A stretch of 64,000 nucleotides of DNA from Struthidea cinerea (taxonomy: Eukaryota > Chordata > Aves > Passeriformes > Corcoracidae), in assembly GCA_013397865.1 (NCBI GenBank), contig VZTI01003104.1, forward strand, positions 39,438-103,437, in the 5' to 3' direction. A program made the position numbers and the translations under genes. Position 1 is the stretch's first letter; every line of letters starts with the position of its first letter. The notes under the pieces are model-generated. The model saw nothing but the letters and a program-made list of their open reading frames with translations. It was not told the origin of the DNA and searched no databases. Positions 33,422-44,104 of this stretch are shown here, piece after piece.

Positions 33422-36400
33422 CTACAAGGGCAAAGAAGAGAATTTTAACTCACAGAAACTCCAGACAGAAAATTCCAGGTTCAAGGCAGCTGATGCCCCC
33501 ATTTCCCCAACTTTTCCAGGGCTTCGGGATCTTACAAGACCACCTCATGCACAATCAAGGTGCACCAGGGAACCTTTCACAGATCCTATATGACTTCAGG
33601 CTGCTTCTGCAAATCCAGGCTGCTCCTCCTTGTGTGAAAAACCCCCTCCAACCCTTCAGCATCCAGGGCTGGGGAGGCCTCTGCTCGAAAAGGTTCCAAG
33701 CAAAGTGGCAGACAGCAAAGCTGTTATGAGGACAGATGCCTGGGCCAAGACCTGAACCATGAACCCTCCCCCAGCTTCAGCTTCCCTCCCGGTTCCCTGC
33801 ACAGCTCCTCCCAAAGAAGCAGCTGTCCCAGCGAAGTAGGGGACAAGACAGGCTCAGCAGCAGAGGGGTCTAGTGCCACAGGGTCTGTGTCCCACTGGAC
33901 CACCACCAGACAGTGGAGGGCTGAAAGGGAAGTGCACATGCTGGGATAGAAGACTTCAGACTGACCTGAGAGGTGTTTGGCACAGTTTGTGTCAGCTTTA
34001 AGGTCATGGTCACGATCCCGAGTGGAGAAGGGCAGCTGCCTGAATTCCCCAATGGCGTTTTCCAGCTCTCCAGACAGAGGCCCCAGCAGGTTGAGTGTGT
34101 AGGCTGTGCTCTCACCACCAAGACTGAAGACAAACTGAACTGCCCGGGAATTCCCCTCCCAGTCTTCCAGCTCAATCAGGAGATTGTATTTTCCCTCTTG
34201 GACAAGGTGATGTATCTTCTCCAGGCCCAGCCAGAAGTCACCTGAAATAAGACCCATGACATTGGCTGCAGGGACACAAACATGCCATGAAAAGCAGAGA
34301 TGCGAGCAAGCTCCAAAGACAAACAGGGACAACCTAGGATGCTGCAGTGTTTGAATCACTGGCACCTGCAGGACACATCAGGAAGATCAAGGACCCCTGC
34401 TCTGCAAGCAGTGTCCCCCCTATTCAGCCCACACCTGTGCTCCAGCACAGAGAGCTCCAGGGGCCAGCAAGGGGAATAGCTTTTGCTAAGCTTCCTTTAT
34501 CCCGCAGTGAGAACATAGACACCATCATCCACCTACCACGAAGGTCTCCAAAGCCATTTTTGTAGGCATCCCATAGCTGGTCAAAGTCCACAGAGCCATC
34601 CATGCGCCTCTGGATCACTGTCCAGCCACCCTCTGTGGGAAGGGAAAACACAGTCACTTGGGGTTACCATTTACAAGAGCACCCTGCCAAGCCCTGCGGG
34701 ACACTGCACGGCCTTACCTGCGGTCATGTCGCAGTAGACTTTGAAGGGCTGAGATCCTGTGGGCTGCACCTGGAAAACGCCACTGCTTTGCTGCCCAGCC
34801 AGGAAGAGCTGGTGGCAACCCTCTGGAAGCTCTGCAGGGGAAGGAAACAGCAACTGAGGAGATGGCCACAAACCCTACTTCCTCAGCAGGTTGCTCCTAC
34901 CACGGTCCTGGCACTTGCAGCCCTGGCCACAAGCCCGGCCAGCTGTGCACAGCAGTGGCTGCGGCTCTGGACATGTGCTGGGGACACGGCCCCCAACTTC
35001 AGCATCTTTAAATGCCGTGACCCCACATCTTCCCTTTTATTCAAACAGAGCTCCTTGGGCTTTCACCCAAGGCAAAAGCCAGGCTGGAGTGACCTCAGTT
35101 GGAGAGCAGGGCTCCCATCGAGGGGGGACAAAGGAGCTTCCCAGCTCCCTCTACGCTCGCAGGCAGGAGCGGCCCATTTGAGGTGGGGCAACGCCAGGGC
35201 CAAGCATTCCTATCCCACACAAGGCTGAAGCAGGGTCAAGGGGCCTCAGGGGCAGAAAGAAAGAGTCCTGACATCAGGAAGGTGCCTGAGCATCCAGCAC
35301 ATGACCTCTTTCTCCCAGCAACTGTGGTGGCCCCAGCCAGACGTCCTGCTGGGCAACCTGCCACCAGCAGGCACAGCGCCAGGCTGGGGTGACCCTTTTT
35401 CCAAGATACAGTGACCGACGCAAGGAAGGGGGGGTGGACTCTGGGAGCCCCAGCTCCTCGCTGGAGTGGACTGCCCAGGGTGAAGCCACCCCCAGCTTGT
35501 CCCCCTCCACCCCCAGGAGCTCCCAGTGCTCCTTCTGCCCTGCAGGGACTTTGCCCAGAGCTGCCAGCGAAGCACCCTTTCAACAGCACTGATAAAAGTC
35601 CATCCAGGAACCACCACCTACAGCACTCGGGAGAGATGAGGCATGGGGAACCTGTTACAACACCCGAGTCAAAAGGCCACAGGAGGATGTGCAGGGACTT
35701 CAGCCCCAGGCTGCCGCGCAGTCAAGGGGCTCTTTGTCAGCAGGGACAGGTGCCCCAGTCACCCCCAGACAAAGGGGGCCTGTTCTCCCCAGGCCAGGGC
35801 GGATGGGTTGTAGCTCTGGCTATCCTGGCTCACAGCTGCTGCCAGCATGACCCCGAGACAGACGAGTAAAGAAACCTCAAGACAAGCCCTGGGCTGTGCT
35901 GGGGTGCTGGCTGTGGGGGTCCCCTCGCAGTAGCTGCCCCAGGGTCAGGGCTGACACCATGATCCAGAGCAGCAGCAGGGAGAAGGGCTTCCTCCAACAG
36001 CCAGGGCCTTCCTGGGGGCAGATGCAGGGAGGAAAAAAAAGGGCCTTTGAGCTACCCAAGAGTAAAAGCAGCCCCTGCACAGCATCACCCCATCCCACCC
36101 TCACTGGGTGCTGGGGAGCCCTGACACTGCATTGGGGTGAAGAGCAGAGCCCCAGCTGGAGGAAAGGTCAGGGGGGAACCAGGGGACAGAAATGTGACAC
36201 CTGCCATCACCTTTCACCCATTTCCAACACATCCCTCCCTTCGCCTCCCCCTCCCCCCACAAAATCTCCCTTCCTCGGCAGGGGCAGCCCCTCTCCCACA
36301 GCCAGCACAGATCGTGGCACATCCCTCGCGCCCCCAGGGCAATGCCAGTGCAGGACTGGTGCCACCATCAGTGCACCACAGGACAAGCTGTGCCCCAGCC

Positions 36401-39400
36401 CTACCCTGAACCCATGACATAGGGATTGAGGGCACTGTGCATCAAGGATCAAAACCACACAGAGCCCCCAGCAATGCAGGGGCTGAGTGCATCCCAAATA
36501 TCCCCACCTTCTGGGTAAATGCAGGCAGGGAAGCAAACCAGGCTCAGAGGAAGGAACCCCCCAGCCAGAGGCCCCTGCTCATACTGCCACGGCAGGAAGG
36601 TGCTGGGCTTGCCAAGCTCCTCACCTCCTCTCCAACTGCATCTCCCAGCATCGGTGGGATGGTGCCAGGCAGATGTTCAGCGGTCCCAGCATGCACAAGT
36701 CAACTCCATCCCTGCCTGTTTCTCATTTCTGGGCCCTGGCTGCGCTCCCTGCACTCAGTCCCTGTTCCCCTGGTGCCACAGGGACTCTCCAGCAGCTGAA
36801 CAAGATGCAGCTGCTTGAACAGCCTCTGCTCAATCTTTTTGTTTGAGGAACATGCTTGTTAGTTCCAGTTCATGTTGCACATCCGAACAGCACCAGCAGA
36901 ACAAGCCCTCCTGACTGCTCCTGTGTTTTCTTTTCCCTCCCCCTTTATTTAGCCAAGCAAGACAACAAGACTGGATCTGCCTTAGGCTCTGTGTTCACCC
37001 AACAGGATTTCCAGCCATGACACAGGGGAGGTCACTAACCTGGTATTAAACACCCATCCTCAGGGATGGCAGGGCATGCCTAGAGCTGCCTGCATTGTCT
37101 CCCCCTCTCCCGCCCCAACCCAACCCCATTATTTTGGAGTCTCAGCGGCACGGGGAGAACGTGAGCAGGGCTCTACCTTTCCCCTACTCGGCCGGCTGCC
37201 AGCAAGCACAGGCTCTGCCCAAAGATGTGATCCTCTTTCTGCAAGCTATTAAACCTCTCACTCTCCAGGCAGCTTTGAGCCTTCAACTTTCACATGCTTG
37301 GCCCCATGCCAGCCCAGCCCTGAAAAAACTTGTGTTCGCTGGATGCAAATAAAAGGGTCTTTCTGCAAGGGCTGCTGGTGGAGTTCATCGTCGCTCCCCA
37401 GGGCCACGCCGGCACCGGGCTCTGCCTGACAATAGCCCGGGAGCCGCCAGCACAAGCCTCCCCAGCACTCCCCTGCTCTGAAGGCAGCCACAAGCCTCCC
37501 CAGGCAGGGGGCACAGGGCCAGCCTGTGTGCTTTAAGGTTTGCCAGAAAACTCACTCAACTTGCTAATGAAAGGAAGCCAATTTGTTTTCTGTCAGTGAT
37601 ACCAACATCAGGGATTAGGCAAGGAAAGGGGAAGCTCACAGCTGGGCGGGACAGAATCGGCATGCCCAGGGTCTCTCCATCAGGGACAGTGCAGCACTGG
37701 AAGGTGCTGAGCTCACACAGCATCCGTGGGGGCTGTAGCTCTTGCTGCCTCCCACTGTGCATCACAAACACTTCTGTAGCCAGCATCAGCCAGCACAGCC
37801 TACATCTGCACCAGCAAGTAGGAAAGGTCCCAACCCATCTCCCTGCACCCCACATTCAGCATACCCCAAGAATGGAATTGGGGGTTAGACTAGATAACTT
37901 CTAAAGGTCCCTTCCCACCCAAACAATTCTATGACACAAACTACTGCAGGCAAGTCACAAAGCAGAGCTTGGAACAAAACAGGGGAGAGAAGTTCTGAGA
38001 GAGTTTTCTGGCTCAGAAGTGCTGCTCTGAGTAAGGTTGACCCTGCACAGCCCCACTGAGCTGAGCACCAGGAGGAGTTCAAAGCCCCACATCCCACCTC
38101 TCTTCTTGTCCATGTGGACAAGCCCTTTGTTCTGCCCACCCAGCTTTCAGACATACCAGTGACAGCTCCCTGCTCCACAGATGAATTACCATGTGTTTTC
38201 CCATAACCATCCCTGCATCAGGCCCTGAGCAGGAATTCCCCATGCTTCCTCATCCTGCCTGGTTTCTGTTTGGCTCCTGCTAAAGATCCCCAGACAGCTG
38301 CACAGGCAGAGCCAGCACTGTGATCTAGCTGACACAACATGACAGCAGCTGCTCCTGGCCCGCAAACCCTGTGGGGACACCAGTTCCTGTCTGGAGGGAG
38401 GCTGCAGGACCTGGCGCAGCTGGGGACACCCGCTCTGCTGCCCTTTGCTCTGCAGGAGCTCCTCCAGCCCTGCTGCCAGAGGAGAAGATGCTCCAGGCAG
38501 AGCCAGGAGTTGCAGATGCAGCATCCGCTCGCCTGCTCCAGTGCACATTTCCCAGGGCTGTGAGCATCCACTGCAACTCAGCACCTTCTGCTAAGGATAG
38601 TGCGAGCTGAGACACTTGTGTTTCATGCATGAGCTCTAAATATGAGCCAAGGGAGAGGGATACACAAGCACACAGCTCTGCTCTCAGGCCAGGGCTCCCT
38701 AACCCTCCCCTCCTCCCACAGACAGCAAAGCAGATCCTGCCTGGTGGAGTGTGAGCAGATGAACAAGAGTTAACTCAGAAGAGCTGAGACCCTCCTCTCC
38801 TCACCCCCCACCTGCCAATCCCTCTTGACAAATACCTGCTCTCAGGCTTTGTCTGCTCCCCACTGCATTCCTAACACCAGGCAGGAAAAAAAGCCTCTTT
38901 AATCCTTAAATTCCTGCTGGACTAACACTGGCCCAGAAGGCTTCTGCCTGTGCTCCAGAACCCCTCACTCTGGCCATACTCCCAAGCTCAGTTTTTCAAG
39001 CAAATCTCACATCCTGGCTCAGGACAAATGAACCTTTTGTTTCCAAAAGGCTACAACTGCTGCAGGTTTGCTCTGCCATGGACGAGCAGGGCAGCACCAG
39101 CAGATACTCACTCTGTGTCTGCACGGGCTCCCCACTGCCATTCTGACTCTGGTTGGTGAGGTTGAGGCTCTTTTTCAGGCTTATCTTCCACTTTGGAGAC
39201 TGTGTTTTGTTGTGGTGTAGGGGAATTAGTAGATTGACCTAAAAAAAAATGCACAAGTCAGAACAGTTTTATCTCAGCTTGTTTTCCACCCCGTTATTCA
39301 GGGGAGCTGGCCAGCCACTCCCCGTGGCCAGAGCTGGGGCTGAACTTGCCTAGAAACCTCGAGGAATAGGAGATACCCAGTCCTGGCAAAGCCAGGAATG

Positions 39401-40232
39401 ATTGTGGTTTTTCACACCCGTGCTAGCTAGTTTATTCTGCAGATGAATGCAAAGGCAGAGCCCAGGGAGGCTGTTCCCACCCACCAGTTCCTCCTATTGC
39501 TCCATACAAACTCTCTGGAAGCTTGCAGGTTGCTGCCCTCGCATCACTGCAACACGGAGACCAGAGCTGTGGCCCCTTTGGGGTCCCCAAAGCCAGGGAG
39601 CAGCAGCATAGCCACCAGAGCTGGGACAGCGGGGGTGTTCACACCAGGGTGCCCACAGCATGTAGGGCCAGGCTGGCGGCTGCAGCACAGGACAGGGGCT
39701 CACCTTGCTCTGCAGGCTTTTAATCTGCAGGTTCTGCTTGTCCAGCTTGTACTGCTGCTGCTTGATTTTCTGCAGAAGTTCCTCGATCCGCAGGTTCTGA
39801 GCATCCATCAGGGACTGCGGGGGAAGAGCCAGGTGAGCCCCTCAGCTCCGGGGAAGCTCTGGCCATGCGAGACTCGCGGGAGGGTGCTCCCGGTGCCCCC
39901 AGGACCGCTCCGCTCTCCTGAAGCTGATCCCCACCCGCTGCTCCCGATATCCCGGGGCAGTCGAGCCTCCATCGCTCTCGGTGTCCCCGAGCGGGTCGGG
40001 TCTGGGGCGTGTCCCCCCACCAACGCTCCCCGCGCCGGTGCCAGTGGCAGGGGCGTGTCGGGTCCTCTCTATTCCGCTCCCCGCGGCCGGTGCCGGTCTG
40101 GTCCCCCCGCCCCGCTCCCCCGGTGGATGCCGGCCCCCCCCGCACTCCCCTGCAGCGCCCCCAGGTCCCGAGCGCTCTGGTTCCCAGCCGGCCGCGCCTG
40201 CAGCGCCAGACGGACCCGGCCCTCCAGCCGCT
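33240..40232 (-). CDS. ANGPTL4: ANGPTL4, angiopoietin-like 4 (start lost in gap)
   Basis: Secreted glycoprotein whose N-terminal coiled coil inactivates lipoprotein lipase; it is induced by fasting and fatty acids. Seven exons run leftward: 40150-40232 (partial), 39704-39814, 39112-39238, 34718-34831, 34537-34632, 33966-34241 and 33240-33421. About 328 residues are visible. Order: end of the N-terminal region, heptad-like coiled coil (RIEELLQKIKQQQ), a polar linker with N-glycosylation sites, then a fibrinogen-like domain opening with LPEGC and containing GGWTVIQRR, DFWLGLEK, NCAKHLS and GGWWFSTC. The four cysteines expected for two disulfides are present. The short coiled coil and the linker match ANGPTL4 better than ANGPTL3, and adjacency to RAB11B agrees with mammalian synteny. 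The signal peptide and LPL-binding segment are in the gap. The exon 1 donor is irregular. Confidence 0.93.
33966..34241 (-). CDS. ANGPTL4: ANGPTL4 exon 6
   Basis: A 276-nt exon between acceptor tatttcag and donor gtcagt-like gtcagtc. It opens DFWLGLEKIHHL, contains LGGESTAYTL and PFSTRDRDHDL, and ends NCAKHLS. It forms the body of the fibrinogen-like domain. Confidence 0.96.
34537..34632 (-). CDS. ANGPTL4: ANGPTL4 exon 5
   Basis: A 96-nt exon between acceptor cccacag and donor gtaggt. It encodes the family signature GGWTVIQRRMDGSVDF and ends GFGDLR. Intron 4 upstream is only 85 nt. Confidence 0.96.
34718..34831 (-). CDS. ANGPTL4: ANGPTL4 exon 4 (start of fibrinogen-like domain)
   Basis: A 114-nt exon between acceptor cctgcag and donor gtaagg. 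It begins LPEGCHQLFLAGQ and ends VYCDMTA. The two cysteines form the first disulfide of fibrinogen-like domains. The phase is 1 at both ends. Confidence 0.95.
34832..39111 (-). other. ANGPTL4: ANGPTL4 intron 3
   Basis: The longest intron (4.28 kb). In human, a PPAR-responsive enhancer lies in intron 3 of this gene. I saw no clear direct-repeat-1 element here; the nearest is a single AGGTCA half-site at 36167. It holds a CR1 fragment at 37880-37936. Confidence 0.8.
37880..37936 (+). mobile_element. CR1 LINE 3' end, short fragment
   Basis: Only the last ~57 nt of a CR1 in plus orientation: gttagactagataacttcta, then ggtcccttcccacccaaa, ending in attctatga-like sequence. It lies in ANGPTL4 intron 3. 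Confidence 0.75.
39112..39238 (-). CDS. ANGPTL4: ANGPTL4 exon 3 (linker)
   Basis: A 127-nt exon with acceptor after a poly-T tract (ttttttttag) and donor gtgagt. It encodes the linker between coiled coil and fibrinogen-like domain, beginning VNLLIPLHHNKT. Sequons N-K-T, N-L-T, N-Q-S and N-G-S lie within about 30 residues. The basic stretch is lysine-rich (KWKISLKK) and has no Arg-X-X-Arg. Frame continuity on both sides supports the exon. Confidence 0.85.
39704..39814 (-). CDS. ANGPTL4: ANGPTL4 exon 2 (coiled coil)
   Basis: A 111-nt, phase 0-0 exon of 37 codons between acceptor ccccgcag and donor gtgagc. It encodes SLMDAQNLRIEELLQKIKQQ and onward to SLQSK, a heptad-patterned coiled coil that continues the oligomerisation region. 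Confidence 0.93.
40150..40232 (-). CDS. ANGPTL4: ANGPTL4 exon 1, 3' part
   Basis: The minus strand from the gap edge reads in frame RLEGRVRLALQARP, then GNQSARDLGALQ, ending at CTGCAG. Joined to exon 2 (SLMDAQN) this parallels the mammalian exon 1/2 border (LHSLQ, then LKAQN). It also carries an N-Q-S sequon. The bases after CTGCAG are GGGAGT, not GTGAGT, so the donor is noncanonical or there is a sequence error. The assignment rests on frame and local resemblance only, because the rest of the exon is in the gap. Confidence 0.65.
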
Positions 40233-40816
40233 NNNNNNNNNNNNNNNNNNNNNNNNNNNNNNNNNNNNNNNNNNNNNNNNNNNNNNNNNNNNNNNNNNNN
40301 NNNNNNNNNNNNNNNNNNNNNNNNNNNNNNNNNNNNNNNNNNNNNNNNNNNNNNNNNNNNNNNNNNNNNNNNNNNNNNNNNNNNNNNNNNNNNNNNNNNN
40401 NNNNNNNNNNNNNNNNNNNNNNNNNNNNNNNNNNNNNNNNNNNNNNNNNNNNNNNNNNNNNNNNNNNNNNNNNNNNNNNNNNNNNNNNNNNNNNNNNNNN
40501 NNNNNNNNNNNNNNNNNNNNNNNNNNNNNNNNNNNNNNNNNNNNNNNNNNNNNNNNNNNNNNNNNNNNNNNNNNNNNNNNNNNNNNNNNNNNNNNNNNNN
40601 NNNNNNNNNNNNNNNNNNNNNNNNNNNNNNNNNNNNNNNNNNNNNNNNNNNNNNNNNNNNNNNNNNNNNNNNNNNNNNNNNNNNNNNNNNNNNNNNNNNN
40701 NNNNNNNNNNNNNNNNNNNNNNNNNNNNNNNNNNNNNNNNNNNNNNNNNNNNNNNNNNNNNNNNNNNNNNNNNNNNNNNNNNNNNNNNNNNNNNNNNNNN
40801 NNNNNNNNNNNNNNNN
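40233..40816. other. Assembly gap (N), hides ANGPTL4 start
   Basis: 584 undetermined bases; the signal peptide and most of ANGPTL4 exon 1 are presumably here. Confidence 1.
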
Positions 40817-40894
40817 GCTCAGGCCCCGCATCCGCCGCCGGCTCCGAGTCCTGTCCGCCCCCGCCCGGGGCAGCCTTGGTCCCTGTCGCTGAGC

Positions 40895-41130
40895 CCTGCC
40901 TGTGCCAGACCTCATCCCTGTCCCCATCCTTGCCCCCGTCCCCATCTCCGTTCCTGTCCTCGCCCTCATCTCCATCACTGCCCCCATTCCCCTCCTCATC
41001 CCATCCCCATTCCCATTCCTGTCCCCATTCCCATCTGCTTTCCTATCCCTATCCCCATTCCAATCCCTACCCTATGCCTATCCCCATTCCCATCCCTGTT
41101 CCCATCCCTATCCCATCCCTGCTGACTGTC
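40895..41130. repeat. Pyrimidine-rich tandem repeat (CCCATC/CCCATTC-like)
   Basis: Imperfect units such as cccatcc, ccccattcc and ctatcc repeat for over 200 nt upstream of ANGPTL4. They lack internal stops and produce spurious proline/isoleucine-rich frames. Related pyrimidine blocks recur at 43640-43700 and 43790-43830. Confidence 0.9.
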
Positions 41131-43554
41131 CTGCCCCTCATCCTGCACTGGGGACCCTGATCTGCACCAAGCCCTGATGCTTGGTTCCCCACCCCTGTGG
41201 ATGCACCCGTGTCACCTTCCGAGGCTGTGCCCCTCTGGGACCCGCTGGCCCCGGGGCGGGAGGACCCTGCGGCACAGGGCTCCCAGGCCTTGACCAAGCG
41301 GGTGCTGGGGCCCCAGGGCAGGTGCCGACTGTGGGCACAGGGCTCTGCTGGGGGGCCCTGGCCTGGCACAGGTGGGTGCTGTCAACCCTGGGGAGAGGGC
41401 ATTCTTGGGGTCAGCTCCTCTGTACACCTGAGGGAAGCAGAATGTTCACTCCTCTAAACATTCCTGGTCTCCGAGAGCAGCAGGGATGAATATATCCATC
41501 CCTCGCTACCCTCCCCCCACAGGTTTCAATCACCCCTCTGTGAAAAATGTGCATCTTATTTTATTTGCCAGTGTCTTGGACCCTGGTTTCTGGCTCTTCC
41601 TTCTTGTTCTGCCTTTTTCCGCTGGCTTAAAGGGATTTTTGAGTCTGTGTTTTCTCTCCATGAAGGAATTCACACACCGTGATGGAGCTGCTGTCGGCTC
41701 TGTTCGGCTTGGAGCAGATGGAGCCCTTCTGCTCCCTCCCCACAAGGCGCTTCCTCCTGCTGCCCCAGCGCTCTGTCCCTGCTCTGCACCGCGCAGCCTC
41801 GAGCAGGGAACTGCCTCTCCTCCCACTCTGGATTTCGGAGCCAAATCCCTGCCTCCCATCGCTCACTGGGTCTGCCCGACCTGAGCCCCCTGGGACCAGG
41901 GCTGCAGTGGGTTCCAGGGCCGAGCTCCTCCACTCAAGCCCCCAGCAGTTCTGCCTCCATCCCACCGCTGTTGCTCGGAGCTCTGCAACTCAGGCATGGC
42001 CCCAGGAAAAGGCTTTTCATCTTGTCTGAAAATGCCTGGCAGGGGGATTTCTCTTTCGAGGAGTCCCCATGCCATCTCCAAGCATTTCCCAGGCTGCTGC
42101 TGTCCGAACCGTGAGTGAGAGGCCTCAGAGAATGCATCCAGTAGCAACAGCTCAGGGTGGAGTCACGGAGGTTAAAGAGGAATTTTGGAAATTCCAGCAG
42201 GCACACACTCCAGAAAGCCCCAAGCCCCCTCTCCCAGCCACTGTTTTCAAATTTGTTTCATGGTCAGAAGGAATTTTTCAAGTGAGGAAAGAGGAAAAAA
42301 AAACCCAGGTAGGAAACACTGCAGGAGAAAAAAAACCCAATAAAAATGTGAACTTCTTTTTCCAAATCTTTGTGGTTTTGGGAGGTCCCTCTGTGCTCTC
42401 CCTGACACTATTGCTAGAGAGGAGCTGGGGACATAGAGGGGTGGTAGTGATGGGGAGGGGGTTCCATTGCCCCCCCCCCCAGCCTTCTCTGCTGGGCCTG
42501 GGGTCCCTGCAAGGCTCTTTGGGGTGCCCCTGGCTGGCCTGTGCCCCCTCATGGGTCATGGCCCCTCTGCCAAGGACAGATCTGCCACCATACCCACCAC
42601 CTTTGAGTAGGGCTGTAGGGGCAGCCAAAGCTCTGCCAAAAATTCCCCGGTGGAATCTGAAAAATGAAAATTCTGCTTTTCAGCTTGTGTTGCTGGTTTT
42701 TGGCATCCCCGGAGGGAGTGAGCTGGCAGGAGTCATGCCCATGGAGCCCAAGGCTGGAGTACTTGGCACCCCAAGAGCCCTCTGGACTGGAAAACACCAA
42801 CCCCCGAGTCACTGGGACAAACAGGGAAGCACAGTTTCATTGCTGTGGGTGAATGATGTCAGGCAAAATGAATCCTGTGTGAGCTCTGCTCCCTGCCCAC
42901 CGTTACCCAACACTGGAGCTTGTCCTGGAAAACGATGGGGTTACTCCGGGTGCTACAGCAGACGTGTTCCCGCTGGTTATTTTCTGCAGTGGCAGGAGAG
43001 AGGGAATGTGAGAAGCCAAGGCCTGTTGAGAAGCCACATGATTTATGCGTTTCCTTTGGCTGCGTTTTCCTATTGCGGCTTCTCAAATTTGCCCTGAGAA
43101 ATACAAATTTTTAAGGTACACAAATGCAAAGCCCTCAGAGGCCATGAGCTGCCTCGGGCTGGGAATGACCACAGGCTGATGGGAAAGTGCTCTCCACAGA
43201 GCTGGGTGCTCTTGAGTTTAAATGGAGCTTAAAACAGCCTGGCCAGCGGGGTGTGAGCTCCTGGGGTGTTTCTCCATGCCCTGCTCTGTCCTGTGTGGAA
43301 AAGCGCTATGGTCATAATCTCTGTGGGGCTCCACCTTGGCTTGGGGCCAGGGCAGGATCAAGGTTTGGTCCCAGGGGATGAAGGAGCCTTTCCCCTGTGC
43401 AGGTCCCCAGGAGGGACCCCATGAGGACACTGCCCCAGCCCGGTGGCCTTGGGACCCAGAGCAGCACAGGGAGCAGCAGGCACAACAATGGCTCTCGGGG
43501 CTCTCTGTGGGTGTCTGGGGTGAGCCCTTGGGCAGGGAAGAGCAGACTCCAGAG

Positions 43555-43602
43555 GAAGTTATTTTCTGTGGAAGTTATTTTCTGTGGAAGTTATTTTCTG
43601 CA
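43555..43602. repeat. 16-bp tandem repeat, three copies
   Basis: Unit gaagttattttctgtg at 43555, 43571 and 43587; the last copy has one change. Confidence 0.95.
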
Positions 43603-44071
43603 GAGGTTCTCTCAGGAACCAAGGGATGCTCCCAACCCCATCCTTCAATCCCTGTCCTTATTCCTGTCACTATATCCATCCCTATCCCTTCTTCCATGCA
43701 ATCCCACCAGCTCAGACACCCAGGATAGGCAGCATCACCAGCACGCATCACGAGTAACTCCTTCAAACAGCCCCCACAGGCATGGCAGCGCATCCCTGTC
43801 CTCATCCCCATCCCTGTTCCTGTCCCGTGCACGTCAGGCTGTGAGTGGGTGGACTCTGGTGAGTGTCTTTGTTCTCTGCCTTTCTCCATCCCACTCCTTC
43901 CCAGGCTGACCTGGCAGGTCACTGTGTGAAAGTTCAGCCCGGTCTGAACTCGCACGAATTCCTGCAGCTGCTCAGCCCCGGGCTCACATCACTGGGAGGG
44001 ATGGTTGGATGATTTATAGGAAGGTTGCTCACAGCATTGCTTTGTTGTTAGAAATGGCAAACGGAAGGGAG

Positions 44072-44104
44072 ACTCCAGTGAGAGGGACTCCAGTGAGAGG
44101 GACT
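44072..44104. repeat. 15-bp tandem duplication
   Basis: The unit actccagtgagaggg occurs twice in a row. Confidence 0.9.

Larger units (their letters stand above)
39860..40890 (-). promoter_or_regulatory. ANGPTL4: ANGPTL4 promoter / exon 1 CpG island with gap
   Basis: CpG-rich DNA on both sides of the gap at 40233-40816. The left edge carries the end of exon 1. The right edge has a minus-strand ATG at 40829-40831 reading MRGLS into the gap, with C at -3, so it is a doubtful start. The nominal distance from it to the exon end is longer than a typical exon 1, but gap size may be arbitrary. Confidence 0.6.

Noticed and set aside
39443..41160. Frames of 300-560 codons across the 40233-40816 gap
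   Set aside because: They are N-filled, and the right part is translated CCCATCC repeat.
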